A stretch of 64,000 nucleotides of DNA, taken from assembly GCF_032854445.1 (NCBI RefSeq), contig NC_088301.1:58604512-58668511 (forward strand), given 5' to 3'. Every line of letters starts with the position of its first letter. Position 1 is the first letter of the stretch. This DNA is from Liolophura sinensis. Taxonomy: Eukaryota; Mollusca; Polyplacophora; Chitonida; Chitonidae. The notes beneath the pieces were generated by a model. The model worked only from the letters and a program-made list of their open reading frames with translations, was not told the DNA's origin and did no database searches. Positions 51,311-63,575 of this stretch are shown piece after piece. The translations under genes were made by a program, and so were the position numbers.

Positions 51311-51470
51311 CTCTTGAAGTAACGTCGCAGTAAAATTGGAAAAACTAAGGCCTCGTGTACACGACCTCAATGGCATTTTTCTTACTATATAGGCATTTAA
51401 TCTTATCTAACTCTGTATAATGTAGAATGTATTAAAGACGTGTGTAGAAGTCACATTCGTGAAGGTCACC

Positions 51471-51830
51471 GGAATTCCTACCATACGATAAATATTCCTA
51501 CCATATGATAAATATTCCTACTATGCGATACATATTTCTACCACGCGATACATATTCCTACCATACGATACATATTCCTGCCACGCGATGCATATCCCTA
51601 CCATACGATACATATTTCTACAATACGGTGAATATTACTACCACGCGATACATATTCCTACAATACGATACATATTCCTACAATACGATACATATCCCTA
51701 CAATACGATAAATATTCCTACTATGCGATACATATTTCTACCACGCGATGCATATTCCTTTCATGCGACACATATTCCTATCATACGATTCATATTCCTA
51801 CCATACGATCCATATTCCTACCATATATAT

Positions 51831-51891
<61 letters not shown>

Positions 51892-51908
51892 CTACCATAC
51901 GATACATA
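51471..51908. repeat. 20-bp minisatellite containing an (AT)n expansion
   Basis: Units attcctaccatacgatacat repeat every 20 bp. An (AT)n tract at about 51823-51888 breaks the array inside a monomer, after which one more normal unit follows at 51889-51908. Confidence 0.92.
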
Positions 51909-54900
51909 TACGCACTGCACTTGCGTGTCAATAATTCATTGCACTGCGGTTTTAACATTTGGATTTATTATCTTGCACACTCTGATTTATGTCTTCTGCA
52001 CAAAACATTTGCCTTCCAATCCATAAAGCACAATAAGACGGTTCTGTATGTTCAGTCGTGTAAGGCTATAGCCTGGAGCTCAAAGGCACCTCTACCCGGG
52101 CTCTTCTGTGGAGGATACAGCCCTGGAATATATATGAAATATTCACTGCTCTGCACACACGCCATGTTCCAAGTAGCGCACTTGACACAGTAGGTGTTGG
52201 TATGCGGACATGGCGCGTGTAATTGTTTCAGGAAGGGCACATCCTGTCTCTGCGCAGTTCTTCACGCACCACAGACCCACAGCTTTTGACACGTGCCTAC
52301 AGGTGCGTATACATATATCCACACCTACATCTGCCATTGTTCCGAAAAACAGAGCAAACTTCACGATCACCGGCATCCTTATCTTCAGTGTCCGGTTTTT
52401 CAAAAGAGCAATTGTATTTAAAACCAGATTTGACTATTAAGCACATCTTTTGAACTTAACTCATTACAATTCCATAATTGTTTTGTTTGCACGTGAACAG
52501 AGGTCGCTACTGACACACTTTGACCTGCGTTACTCACTACGTTTCGCTTAGGCCTTGAATATGATTTAACAGCTGTAATCACTAAAGCACCTGTTAACAA
52601 CTGAATCCAGCTTCTGAGCAAACACGCCATACAGCTCCTCAAGCCTTGCACGTAACCCTTACGTGTATGGGCTTCAAATAATATATTGGAACATGATTTC
52701 TATTTCCATTATTATTTCGTCTTTTGATTTCTATTTCCATTATTATTTCGTCTTTTGCGGAACTCGCTCATAAAACGGGAAGGGTGACAAATATACAAAT
52801 ATTACACTTTAACACTGACTGAGTCCTACATCAACAGAAAGACCACAAAGTAAATTTTGTGACTGTCCTATTACGTCCGCTGACTATTTTAATACGGGTA
52901 TCATTCTTGTATAGTAATTGTAAATAAGACGTCTCCACGCAAATGCAATTTGCTTCAGTAAACAAATGAGAGCATGTCATTTCAAGTCGGTATTGGAAAA
53001 TACCCATGCAAAAATCTGTTAAGTCAACCACAAAGGAACTACGTGTTCGGTTATGCAAGAAATGCCTTCCTATAGCCTAGTTCAGATGAAAGGAAAAGTT
53101 TACTTCGCGCGTTTTAAAGTGAGACGGTCACCCAAAGATTGGGTATTTTTGCCTTATTATAGAATGACATGAGTATCGGGTATTTTTCTCAAGGAATAAA
53201 CTTCACAAGCTTTTCGTTAATTCCACCCTCAGCACTGTATGTTAAGTGAATGTTTAAAAATTGTCTTAAAAATAACACACACAAAAAAGAAAACTGAAAA
53301 TTCTGACAGAATATTTAAACGAGGCGCTTGTTCATTCATGGGAAATGGAGCATAAGCACAACGCTCAGCAAACATAGCTGATTACACGCGTAAAAGAGGG
53401 ACTTACGACTCGCTCGTGACAGGATCAGCCAAAAAGCTGCTTAAAAAAAGAGCTCGAATGTTTGACAAGCAAGTCTAGAGCTGTAACTGGTGGTCAGTTT
53501 GAACGGTGGAGTATACTGAAGAAAGAAGCACGAAGGTGTCCCAAAACTACTGCTTGATACGTAAGTGCAAATGTTGTTGTTGTTGTGGGCCGGGGGTGTT
53601 CAACTTCGAAGAAACACACGTTTCTGACTCTTAGTTTAAGGAAGAAGACTATTCGTGACGTTTTCTCACTGCTGTTTAAGCTGCTGTACTCTATATGTAT
53701 CTGTGTGTATCAATATTTGAAATTATCCGAGTTCGTCGGTATTATAGGGAACTTTCCCAACGCAGCGCATATGTTCGGGCCCTTCCGGTTGAATATTAAT
53801 GTGGCAAAATGTCCCGTCCTCTTTGTGCTGAATTCGAATAACGTCAGGACTTCTCCAGGCTCGTATGCCTACAAGCTACCTATTCTATGAATATTTTTTT
53901 ATTTCAACGGAGTGATTTACTTTATGAACGAACTTTAAAACTTCGTTAAGACGTCGCACTCAGAATTTGTTTATAAATCCAAATTTTGGGCAACCATATC
54001 ACTTTAATGGGGTTTATGTTTTTTCGGTATGTTCCTATTTTGTTGAACCACGACTCTGGCTCAGGCTGGCACTCACTAGTTATGACAGTCGTAGTAGACA
54101 ATGTGTCACCCTTAAAGACAAAGTGTGCACAGGCTGTAAACAACATAGCCGTAACACAGATTGACGTAATGTAATGAACCCTTCTTGGGTTTCTGTTGTA
54201 TCTTCTCTCTTACTTATCCCCAGTAATGATGATGTAATAGAGACATGTCTTAGGTCTGTCTTGTCGGTTAACATCAAAGGATCCACGAACGTGTTATTCA
54301 CCTTCGCCCCCTACAATCTGCCGTAAACTACGAGTTTTTTGCATGACCCTTAACGATTTTCTGTCAATACTTAATCTTGTGGACATTCTTCTTCCCGCAC
54401 CAAAGACGATCACACAAACTCTAAAGTATGGCAAGGCGTTTCAGCCTAAGCCGTCTGTTTTCCACTTTGGAAGTCTTTTCGTTATGAAAAAACGCAACTT
54501 TGTCAAATATGTCTGCTGCAAAATGATGTCTAGAGAGGCCGAAATGATATTGGCTTAATGAATTTAATACATTTTGGTTTCGTCTTGTGCTTAATTGACC
54601 ATAATCCCTTCGAGAGTGTTTTTTTCCCCAGGAAATGCTCTCCTAGTTACGTGGTCTTGCCAACAGCTGTCTATCCTAACGAGTATGACAGAGCCGCCAG
54701 AAGACGATATACCGATCTGAAGCTGACAATGAACCACATATATATCAATAAATTTTCCACATCCACTGATTGGTCAGTATTGACTTAGGGTCATATCAAG
54801 TCGGACACATCATTAACATGACGATGTCAGTATAAGTACGCGCAAGGGATGTGTTATTTTGTTTACGAAAGTAAAGCACAAAGTCTAGGGCCGTTGCAAT

Positions 54901-55299
54901 ATGACTAAAAAAAATGACATAAAACCCCAAACATACATATATACATACATAAATAACGCCAAGGCAGCCCATTACAGCTATTCTTGGTTGCTTATGTTAC
55001 AGAATTAGGTGGGGAAAACAATCTATGTTTACACAACAGCCCGCGTCCCAACGCATCCGAAACCAATCATTGTTCCCAGCAGAATTTAACGATTTATTCA
55101 CACGACCTAACAAAAACGCTGTCACGCTTCGTGGAGTATGGGTGACAGTGCTCGATCCACGACACTCGGATGGGCATTTGCACAGTTCATAACATCCTCA
55201 TGTGACGTCACCCTAGGGACGTGTCATACAACAGTATGGTATGCCGATCTGTATGTTACATGTGACAAAGTTCGTCAGAAGCTTGCTAGAAGTAGCTTG
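51909..55299. other. 3.4 kb without a confirmed gene
   Basis: Minus-strand frames at 52418-52651 and 52052-52403 are cysteine-containing, and one has a hydrophobic start (ACLLRSWIQLLTGALVITAV). They do not join convincingly. A 31-bp perfect tandem duplication lies at 52695-52756. No other features recognised. Confidence 0.4.
52695..52756. repeat. 31-bp tandem duplication
   Basis: Two exact copies beginning gatttctatttccattatta, at 52695-52725 and 52726-52756. Confidence 0.9.
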
Positions 55300-55372
55300 T
55301 TTATCCCCCATAAAACCGACTATCATCGTATGAGTGAACAATAAATAAATAAATAAATAAATAAATAAATAT
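55300..55372 (+). mobile_element. Possible SINE tail with (AAAT)n
   Basis: The segment ccgactatcatcgtatgagt, then gaacaa and an (aaat)n run at about 55341-55371, resembles an internally deleted SINE 3' end. The homologous part is short. Confidence 0.35.
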
Positions 55373-57679
55373 GTAATGTGTATATACTACAAAAATTGGA
55401 TTCATGAACTCTTTGAGCAGAGCGTCCACGAGAAACTCAGACTCCAACTTTTTCATATTTATTATGAGGCTTATTGTCAACATGTGGATATTGTCTTGCA
55501 ATGACGGCGTTAAACTATTTATCAATCTATGTACAGAGTTCAAGTGACCGCTTGCATGAACTTAAGCCTACAATAACAGTTCTGTTCGAATCCGGGTTAC
55601 AAGAAAACTATTGACCACCAGTTTCACTTGTGACTGTCAGCGAGCGCCAATAACCTTTACGCGCTGAATGAGCAATAAGCTTTTGTATGAAGATAAATGA
55701 GTACAATGAGATACTGGTTGTGGTCTGACGTCTGGTCTTTGCCGGACTATTGCTGCTTTGTACGCACGATACATGACTTAGGTTCCTTCGCCCAGCTGAC
55801 CAGACGTGCAGCCAGGTCTCCACCGAAACCCGCTGCGTGGCATAGTAAGCGCCGACACCAGCTGGGTGGCATGGCAAGCGCCGATGCCCGCTGTGTGGCA
55901 TGGCAAGCCCCGACGCAACAACGATAAGTTTCCTCCCAGTTATTCCATTTTGATTTAATGGTGACTGTGTCGCGGACGTGTTTTTAGGAAACAGGCGGAG
56001 GTGCCTTTGTTAGATCAAAACCAGAGATGCATTATGCATTACAATTGTTCAGCTCATTCCAGCTTTTTTCTCGTGACTCCTTCCGATCGATCAGTAGTCC
56101 TGGACAGAAGTGGTGACGTCACTGGCACATCTTTCAAATAATAGATTAGGGTTCTAGCAGATACTGCTATATTAGGGTTCTAGTGAAACTGGAAAAAAGG
56201 CATTTCCTTGGCCTGCAACCTTTGTGACTCGTGAGTTCCCCCGCTCTCCACAGTGGCCTAGTGTTTTACTGAACAAGACGCTGACACAGATCCTGAAGTT
56301 CTCATCCAACCAAACAAACTGACCTCTTCCGTCTGTTGCTCTCTGGAACGTTGCCTAAGCTGTATTTGCTGCGTGAAAAATGTCAACTAATCTGCATAAT
56401 ATTCCCACGCAAGAAGACTGAAAGCGATCTCTAAGATTTATCTGCATGTAAAATGACGCCTACACGAATTGGCCCAAAAGCAAAATGTCGAAGAACCTAC
56501 AATCCAAGCATATACACAGGCACTTTGTACTTTAACAGGTACTTCAGAATGACCGATTGGTTGACCGAGTAATTGCTGACAGACATGACTTCCCAGTGAG
56601 CAACAGTTATGTCTGGTTTTGAGCGCTTTTGAGGGAAGGAAAAAAAGCTAGTAGAAGATAACCGACCCATGCCAAGCCATTGGCGGAACTCGCAGAAAAG
56701 GCTCAGTAGTCAAACAAATCGTCAATATTTGCACGAATTCCAGGCACATTAACGTCGCTAATTCGTGAGTGTTGGATAGGTTCCCGTCGTAACGCAGACC
56801 ATTTCGACCAGATTTAACGTCCTGGTTACACACCACTGTGCTAAATAAAGTGACACTCCTCTCGCATGTTCCGTTACGAAACGCATTTTTTCCCCCAACG
56901 TTTGCCTTCGTTATTGTGCCAATGCCAATCTTTATCTCCCTTGCTTCGAGTCTTTCTACATTTAATGCACTGTATTGCTAGGCCTATGTTTTGCCCCAGG
57001 AGCATGAATTTAAATATGCAGGATCGGAAGCCTTCAATACACCATCTATACACTTAATTTGAATATTAATAGAACGCAATCACATGCATAGGGCGATTCA
57101 TATATTATGAATGCCCCTTGCGTTACATCTGGTCACATGGTATTCCAGAAGGGTTGAGAAAACGAAACATTTTCACTATATCTGGTACCTCCATATCTCG
57201 CTACGCTGAGCTCCATACAAATAATAACGTATGGTTATTTAAAACGAAACGCACCAGTTCAGTTAATCACAGAACAATTATGATTTAGACTTCTTATACC
57301 CTACACGCAAAATATACGCTACACGTAAAATATGTTTCGTAATAATTTTTCATCATAACAACTTGAGAGGAAATAAAATGAAATCACTACGCCTGACACA
57401 AGCGAACACATACCATAACCACTAGGCGTAAAACAAACGAACACAACCCATGTATGCACGTCCTCATCATTACAAAAATAACAAACAAAAAAAAGCCGTC
57501 CCGCCCCCACTCAACCAAAAAAATTAATAAATTAAAATTAACAATAATGGATAGCTAGCTATAACTAACCATGGTAGCGTGCCAAATTTAACACTGGTTA
57601 ATCGTGTAAGTCACAGTTACCTCCACTGAAGTTCATACACAACATTCATTTCAACCGTTGTCCAACTGATCCAAAAAGA
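55373..57679. other. 2.3 kb without a supported gene
   Basis: Contains a GC-rich 29-bp triplication at 55832-55918. A tRNA B-box-like gttcgaatcc at 55584 has no A box or cloverleaf around it. No exons recognised. Confidence 0.45.
55832..55918. repeat. 29-bp GC-rich triplication
   Basis: Three 29-bp units start at 55832, 55861 and 55890 (gctgggtggcatggcaagcg type). They stay open on the + strand in one frame, giving WHSKRR and GMASADARC-like text, but no gene is supported. Confidence 0.85.
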
Positions 57680-58350
57680 ACTTCACAGCGAATCAACAAG
57701 TGAAGTACAAAGGAATTTACCAACTATTACTTGAGATGCACAGAGGTGATAGAGGCCACCCATCATGTAGATATACAGAGCGAAACAGAATTTATACATC
57801 ATGAAGAAGTACTGAGAGAAATTAGAAGTTACGAACGATGAAGAAGTATACAAGGAGAAGACAGAAGTTAGCCGCCATAAAGAAGTACTGAGAAAAAACA
57901 GAAGTTTCTTACAATGAAGAAGAACAGAGAGAAGACAAAAGTTAGCAACCTTGAAGAAGTATAGATAGAAGACAGAAGTTACCCACCATGAAGAAGTACA
58001 GGGAGAAGCTAGAAGGTACCCTCCATGAAGAAGTATACGGCGGAGATAGAAGTTACCCACTATGAAGAAGTACAGAGAGAAGAAAAGTTACCCACCATGA
58101 AGAAGAACAGAGAGAAGCTAGAAGGTACCCACCAAGAAGAAGTACAAAGGTAAGACAGAAGTTACCCACCATGAAGCAGAATAGAGAGAGGCTAGAAGTT
58201 ACCCACCATGAATAAGTAGGGAGAAGATAGAAGTTATCCACAATGAAGAAGTACAGAGAAAATCCAGACGGTACCCACAATCAAGAGGATGAATAGATAG
58301 GCCGAAGATAGAAGTTATCCACCCTGAAAAAGTACAGAGAAGCTAGAAGT
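57680..58350. repeat. 35-37-bp minisatellite
   Basis: Units combine agaagttacccaccatgaag and aagtacagagagaagat at 35-37-bp spacing, about 18 copies. It passes directly into the 38-bp array to the right. Open frames on the minus strand (YFFMVGNF-like) come from the repeat. Confidence 0.9.
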
Positions 58351-58383
58351 TGCCAGAAATTACCAACCATGAAGTACGAATCA

Positions 58384-60596
58384 GTGTGCATCAACCCTCT
58401 ATGCATCTGCAAGTAACAGGCCATGAAAGAAGAAGCAGTGTGCATCTACAAGTCACGCGCCATGGAATAAACACAGTGTGCATCTACAAGTCACAAGCCT
58501 TTGACAAAACCCAGTGTGCATCTACAAGTCACAAGCCTTTGACAAAACCCAGTGTGCATCTACAAGTCACAAGCCTTTGACAAAACCTAGTGTGCATCTA
58601 CAAGTCACACGCCATGAAAACAACCCAGTGTGCATCTACAAGTCACACGCCATGGAAAATACACAGTGTGCATATACAAGTCACAAGCCTTTGACAAAAC
58701 CTAGTGTGCATCTACAAGTCACACGCCATGGAAAATACACAGTGTGTATCTACAAGTCACACACCATGAAAACAACCCAGTGTGCATCTACAAGTCACAC
58801 GCCATGAAAACAACCCAGTGTGCATCTACAAGTCACACGCCATGAAAACAACCCAGTCTGCATATACAAGTCACAAGCCTTTGACAAAACCTAGTGTGCA
58901 TCTACAAGTCAAACGCCATGGAAAAAATCCAGTCTGCATCTACAAGTCACACGCCATGGAAACAACCCAGTCTGCATCTACAAGTCACAAGCCTTTGACA
59001 AAACCTAGTGTGCATCTACAAGTCACAAGCCATGAAAACAACCCAGTGTGCATCTACAAGTCACACGCAATGGAAAATACGCAGTGTGCATCTACAAGTC
59101 ACACGCCATGGAAACAACCCAGTCTGCATCTACAAGTCACACGCCATGGAAAATACACAGTGTGCATATACAAGTCACACGCCATGGAAAAAACCAGTCT
59201 GCATCTACAAGTCACACGCCATGGAAAAAACCCAGTCTGCATCTACAAGTCACACGACATGGAAAATACACAGTGTGCATATACAAGTCACAAGCCTTTG
59301 ACACAGCCTAGTGTGCATCTACAAGTCACACGCCATGAAAACAACCCAGTGTGCATCTACAAGTCACACGCCATGGAAAATACACAGTGTGCATCTACAA
59401 GTCACACGCCATGGCATCAACCCAGTGTGCATCTACAAGTCACACGCCATGGAAAGTACACAGTGTGCATCTACAAGTCACGCGCCATGGAATCAACCCA
59501 GTGTGCATCCACAAGTCACACGACATGGGAAATATACAGTGTGCAGCTACTAGTCACACGTCATGAAAACAACCCAGTGTGCATCTACAAGTCACACGCC
59601 ATGGCATCAACCCAGTGTGCATCTACAAGTCACGCGCCATGGAAAATACACAGTGTGCATCTAAAAGTCACACGCCTTTGACAAAACCCAATGTGCATCT
59701 ACAAGTCACAAGCCATGAAAACAACCCAGTGTGCATCTACAAGTCACACGCAATGGAAAATACGCAGTGTGCATCTACAAGTCACACGCCATGGAAACAA
59801 CCCAGTCTGCATCTACAAGTCACACGCCATGGAAAATACACAGTGTGCATATACAAGTCACACGCCATGGAAAAAACCAGTCTGCATCTACAAGTCACAC
59901 GCCATGGAAAAAACCCAGTCTGCATCTACAAGTCACACGACATGGAAAATACACAGTGTGCATATACAAGTCACAAGCCTTTGACACAGCCTAGTGTGCA
60001 TCTACAAGTCACACGCCATGAAAACAACCCAGTGTGCATCTACAAGTCACACGCCATGGAAAATACACAGTGTGCATCTACAAGTCACACGCCATGGCAT
60101 CAACCCAGTGTGCATCTACAAGTCACACGCCATGGAAAGTACACAGTGTGCATCTACAAGTCACGCGCCATGGACTCAACCCAGTGTGCATCCACAAGTC
60201 ACACGACATGGGAAATATACACTGTGCAGCTACAAGTCACACGTCATGAAAACAACCCAGTGTGCATCTACAAGTCACACGCCATGGCATCAACCCAGTG
60301 TGCATCTACAAGTCACGCGCCATGGAAAATACACAGTGTGCATCTAAAAGTCACACGCCTTTGACAAAACCCAATGTGCATTTACAAGTCACACGCCATG
60401 GAATTATACAGTGTGCATCTACACGTCACACGCCATGGAAACAACCCAGTGTGCATCCACAAGTCACACGACATGGGAAATATACAGTGTGCATCTACAC
60501 GTCACACGCCATGGAAACAACCCAGTGTGCATCTACAAGTCACACGCTATGAAAACAACCCAGTGTGCATGTACAAGTCACACGGCATGGAATAGG
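58384..60596. repeat. 38-bp minisatellite, first block
   Basis: About 58 units of agtgtgcatctacaagtcac and acgccatgaaaacaaccc, with variants catggaaaatacac, cctttgacaaaaccc and catggcatcaaccc. The unit length is not a multiple of three and the + strand lacks stops in all frames, giving a false open frame of 299 codons. A 683-bp second-order duplication is present (about 59006-59688 and 59689-60371). Confidence 0.95.
59689..60371. repeat. Second copy of a 683-bp higher-order unit
   Basis: The order of variant monomers at about 59006-59688 recurs at an offset of exactly 683 bp with very few differences. This equals 18 monomers of 38 bp less one base. Confidence 0.85.
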
Positions 60597-61050
60597 CCTA
60601 TACACATTCCTATACCATTCGTTGTCCGTAAAGGGCGTTCCAAGTGGATAATCGCAAGATCCATTTCCACAAAAACGTTTAACATTAACTCCCGAAGACA
60701 AAGGTATGTAAGAAATTATACAAATAAAGCCGGTAACACACAAGAGAGAAGCGGTCATCAGTTTTCAATGATGCCGGGCAGACAATGAATATTCCAGGCA
60801 TGAATTCCATATCAAAGTTCAAATTCGTAGTCCGTGAATGAGATCCATGTCAAATACCAGCTAAACAAGTATCTCAGTCGCGCTTTAATTGCAACTGTTC
60901 ATAAAGGCATCATGCTGATGTAATTAAGCGGTATTAGATACAGTTTGAAAATGACGAGCGTTACAGACCCTAATCGATCAGATTATGATTTAAAAGTAAC
61001 GGACGAGTACGTCTTTCCCGTTTATATGTAAAGGTCACATGCTACAAGAG

Positions 61051-61202
61051 GCGCCATCTATGATGTTACACATGACATACAAGATAGACGGTTATACTGG
61101 GCAACCAGCGCCATCTATGTTGTTAAATACCATGTACGTGATAGATATGTACATAAGGATAACAGCGCCGTCTATGTGGTTGATCACAATGCAGATCTCC
61201 AG
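61051..61202. repeat. Three 57-bp repeats in the retroelement 3' region
   Basis: Units starting gcgccatctatg(a/t)tgtt, or gcgccgtctatgtggtt in the third, begin at 61051, 61108 and 61165, spaced exactly 57 bp. They are absent from the related copy at 27.4 kb. Confidence 0.85.
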
Positions 61203-62198
61203 AGATTCTGAACGCTGTGTCCATACCTGTCAACAAAAGTGTTGTACTCATTGTAAAATTTGAGAAACTTTGAATGAAGGCGTTTGATGGAGTATCCTTG
61301 ACAAACTAGTTTTTGAACTAGCAACTTGTGACGCAGATTAAAGTCATCACAATTAACGCAAGATCTGACAAATGCTACAAGGCGAGATATGTATACGCCA
61401 TATGCAGGACCCTTTGGTATATTGCTATCTAAATAAGGATAATTTACAATATCAAAATTGAAATTATTCCTTTTGTCGTAAAGGCGGCGTGAACGGAGAC
61501 CTTGTCTGTCTTTGTACAGATATAGATCCAAATAAGATGTAGGCCTACCATCAGGACTATCTGTTGTCTGCTTTAAATCCAATGAAGGCGGATAGATTTC
61601 CTTCACCTCTTCAGCAATATGGGGATTATTTAACGCCAGTAGATCATCAATATACCGTTTGGTAAATGAAAAGGATCGAGCTTTAAAGATATTACTTTTA
61701 AGTAACTTCTGCATATAGTCGTATTGATAAGAAAAGACGTATAGGTCTGCCAAAAGAGGCGCACAATTGGTACCCATTGGAATACCTATGCACTGTTGGT
61801 AAATGGTATCTCCGAATTTCACATAGATGTTATTAATGAGAAATTCAAGTAATTCAATAAATAGTGTAACATCCCATGGGTGGTAACCTTTATAAAGAGT
61901 AGAACTAAAGAAAGCCTTATTGCTTCTGACGTTAATGTAACGGTGACCTGTTTTAGTAAATATCGAGACAATTAATGACGATATTCTTTCAATAAGATCT
62001 TTGTGAGGAATCGTAGTATAGAGAGTAGAGAAATCCCATGTAGATACGTCTTTGTACGGTATATGCATATGAGCATCGAGTTCTTCTGTAAGACGTTTGG
62101 AGTTGTTAAGAATCCACATGCAGTTGACACCTGAATTTTTTGTTATGGCACAACAATACTTATTCCAAAATGACTTTACTTCTTGTAACGCTCTCGTA
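61184..62198 (-). pseudogene. Reverse transcriptase, N-terminally truncated
   Basis: The frame is open for about 338 codons from the insertion junction; from its first internal ATG (62119) it is 311 residues. Numbering from that Met: motif A STWDFSTLYTTIPH has Asp29; motif B is GIPMGTNCAPLLADLY (112-127); motif C is YIDD (156-159); and a motif D-like YLDLYLYKD follows. The three catalytic aspartates are thus intact. The C-terminal part (YDKRNNFNFDIVNYPYLDSN; PAYGVYISRLVAFVRSC) matches a widespread metazoan family that I associate with Penelope-like elements; no GIY-YIG endonuclease is visible after it. The upstream fingers domain is absent, so the enzyme is unlikely to be functional. A DIRS or other non-LTR origin is not excluded. 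Confidence 0.8.
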
Positions 62199-63575
62199 TC
62201 AAGTCACACGCCTTTAACAACCCAGTGTGCATCTGCAAGTCACGCGCCATGGAATATACACAGTGTGCATCTACAAGTCACACGCCATGGAATCAACCCA
62301 GTCTGCATCCACAATTCACACGCCATGGCATCAACCCAGTGTGCATTTACAAGTCACGCGCCATGGAAAATACACAGTGTCCATCTAAAAGTCACACGTC
62401 ATGAAAACAACCCAGTTTGCATCTACAAGTCACACGCCATGGAAAATACACAGTGTGCATCTACAAGTCACGCGCCATGGAAAATGCACAGTGTGCATCT
62501 AAGAGTCACACGCCATGAAAACAACCCAGTCTGCATCTACAAGTCACACGCCTTTGACAAAACCCAGTGTGCATTTACAAGTCACACGCCATGGAAAAAA
62601 ACCAGTCTGCATCCACAAGTCACACGACATGGGAAATATACAGTGTGCATATACAAGTCAAACGCCATGGAAAAACCTTGTGTACATCTACAATTCACAC
62701 GCCATGAAAACAACCCAATGTGCATCTACAAGTCACACGCCATAGAAAATACACAGTGTGCATCTACAAGTCACGCGCCATGGAAAATACCCAGTCTGCA
62801 TCTACAAGTCATACGACATGGGAAATACACAGTGTGCATCTACAAGTCACGCGCCATGGAAAAAACCCAGTGTGCATCTACAAATCACACGACATGGGAA
62901 ATACACAGTGTGCATCTACAAGTCACAAGCCTTTGCCAAAACCTAGTGTGCATCTAAAAGTCACACGCCATGAAAACAACCCAGTGTGCATCTACAAGTC
63001 ACACGCTATGGAAAATACACAGTGTGCATATACAAGTCACACGCCATGAAAACAATCCAGTGTGCATCTACAATTCACACGTCTTTGACAAAACCCAGTG
63101 TGCATCTACAAGTCACGCGCCATGGAAATATACAGTGTGCATCTACAAGTCCCGCGCAATGGAAAATACACAGTGTGCATCTACAAGTCACATGCCATGA
63201 AAACAACCCAGTGTGCATCTACAAGTCACGCGCCATGGAATCAACCCAGTGTGCATCTACAAATCACACGACATGCAAATATACAGTGTGCATGTACAAG
63301 TCACACGCCATGAAAACAACCCAGTGTGCATCTACAAGTCACACGCCATGGAAGAAACCCAGTGTGCATCTACAAGTCACACGTCATGGAAAAAAACCAG
63401 TGTGCATCTACAAGTCACACACCATGAAAACAACCCAGTGTGCATCTACAAGTCACACGCCATGAAAACAACCCAGTTTGCATCTACAAGTCACACGCCA
63501 TGGAAAATTCACAAGGCGTATATTTACAAGCCAAACGCAACAAAACAACATCTACAAGACACATCCAATTAAAAA
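62199..63575. repeat. 38-bp minisatellite, second block
   Basis: Continuation of the same array after the retroelement, about 36 units of the same variants. The right end grades into decayed units near 63510-63575. Confidence 0.95.

Larger units (their letters stand above)
60597..62198 (-). mobile_element. 5'-truncated retroelement (probably Penelope-like) inside the 38-bp array
   Basis: Array sequence stops near 60597 and resumes at 62199. Between these points, on the minus strand, lie a reverse-transcriptase frame open up to the right junction and about 590 bp of 3' non-coding sequence, including three 57-bp repeats. The right junction falls inside the coding frame, so the 5' part of the element is missing, as is common after target-primed insertion. 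No target-site duplication can be recognised within the repetitive target. A related fragment lies at 27385-27965. Confidence 0.82.

Noticed and set aside
55584-55593. tRNA B box gttcgaatcc
   Set aside because: No A box at the right distance, no acceptor stem and no cloverleaf could be drawn.
58782-59681. Open frame of 299 codons on the + strand (HLQVTRHGKYTVCIYKSH-type repeats)
   Set aside because: A product of the 38-bp minisatellite, stop-free in three frames. Overlapping frames of the same text exist in parallel, as expected for non-coding repeats.
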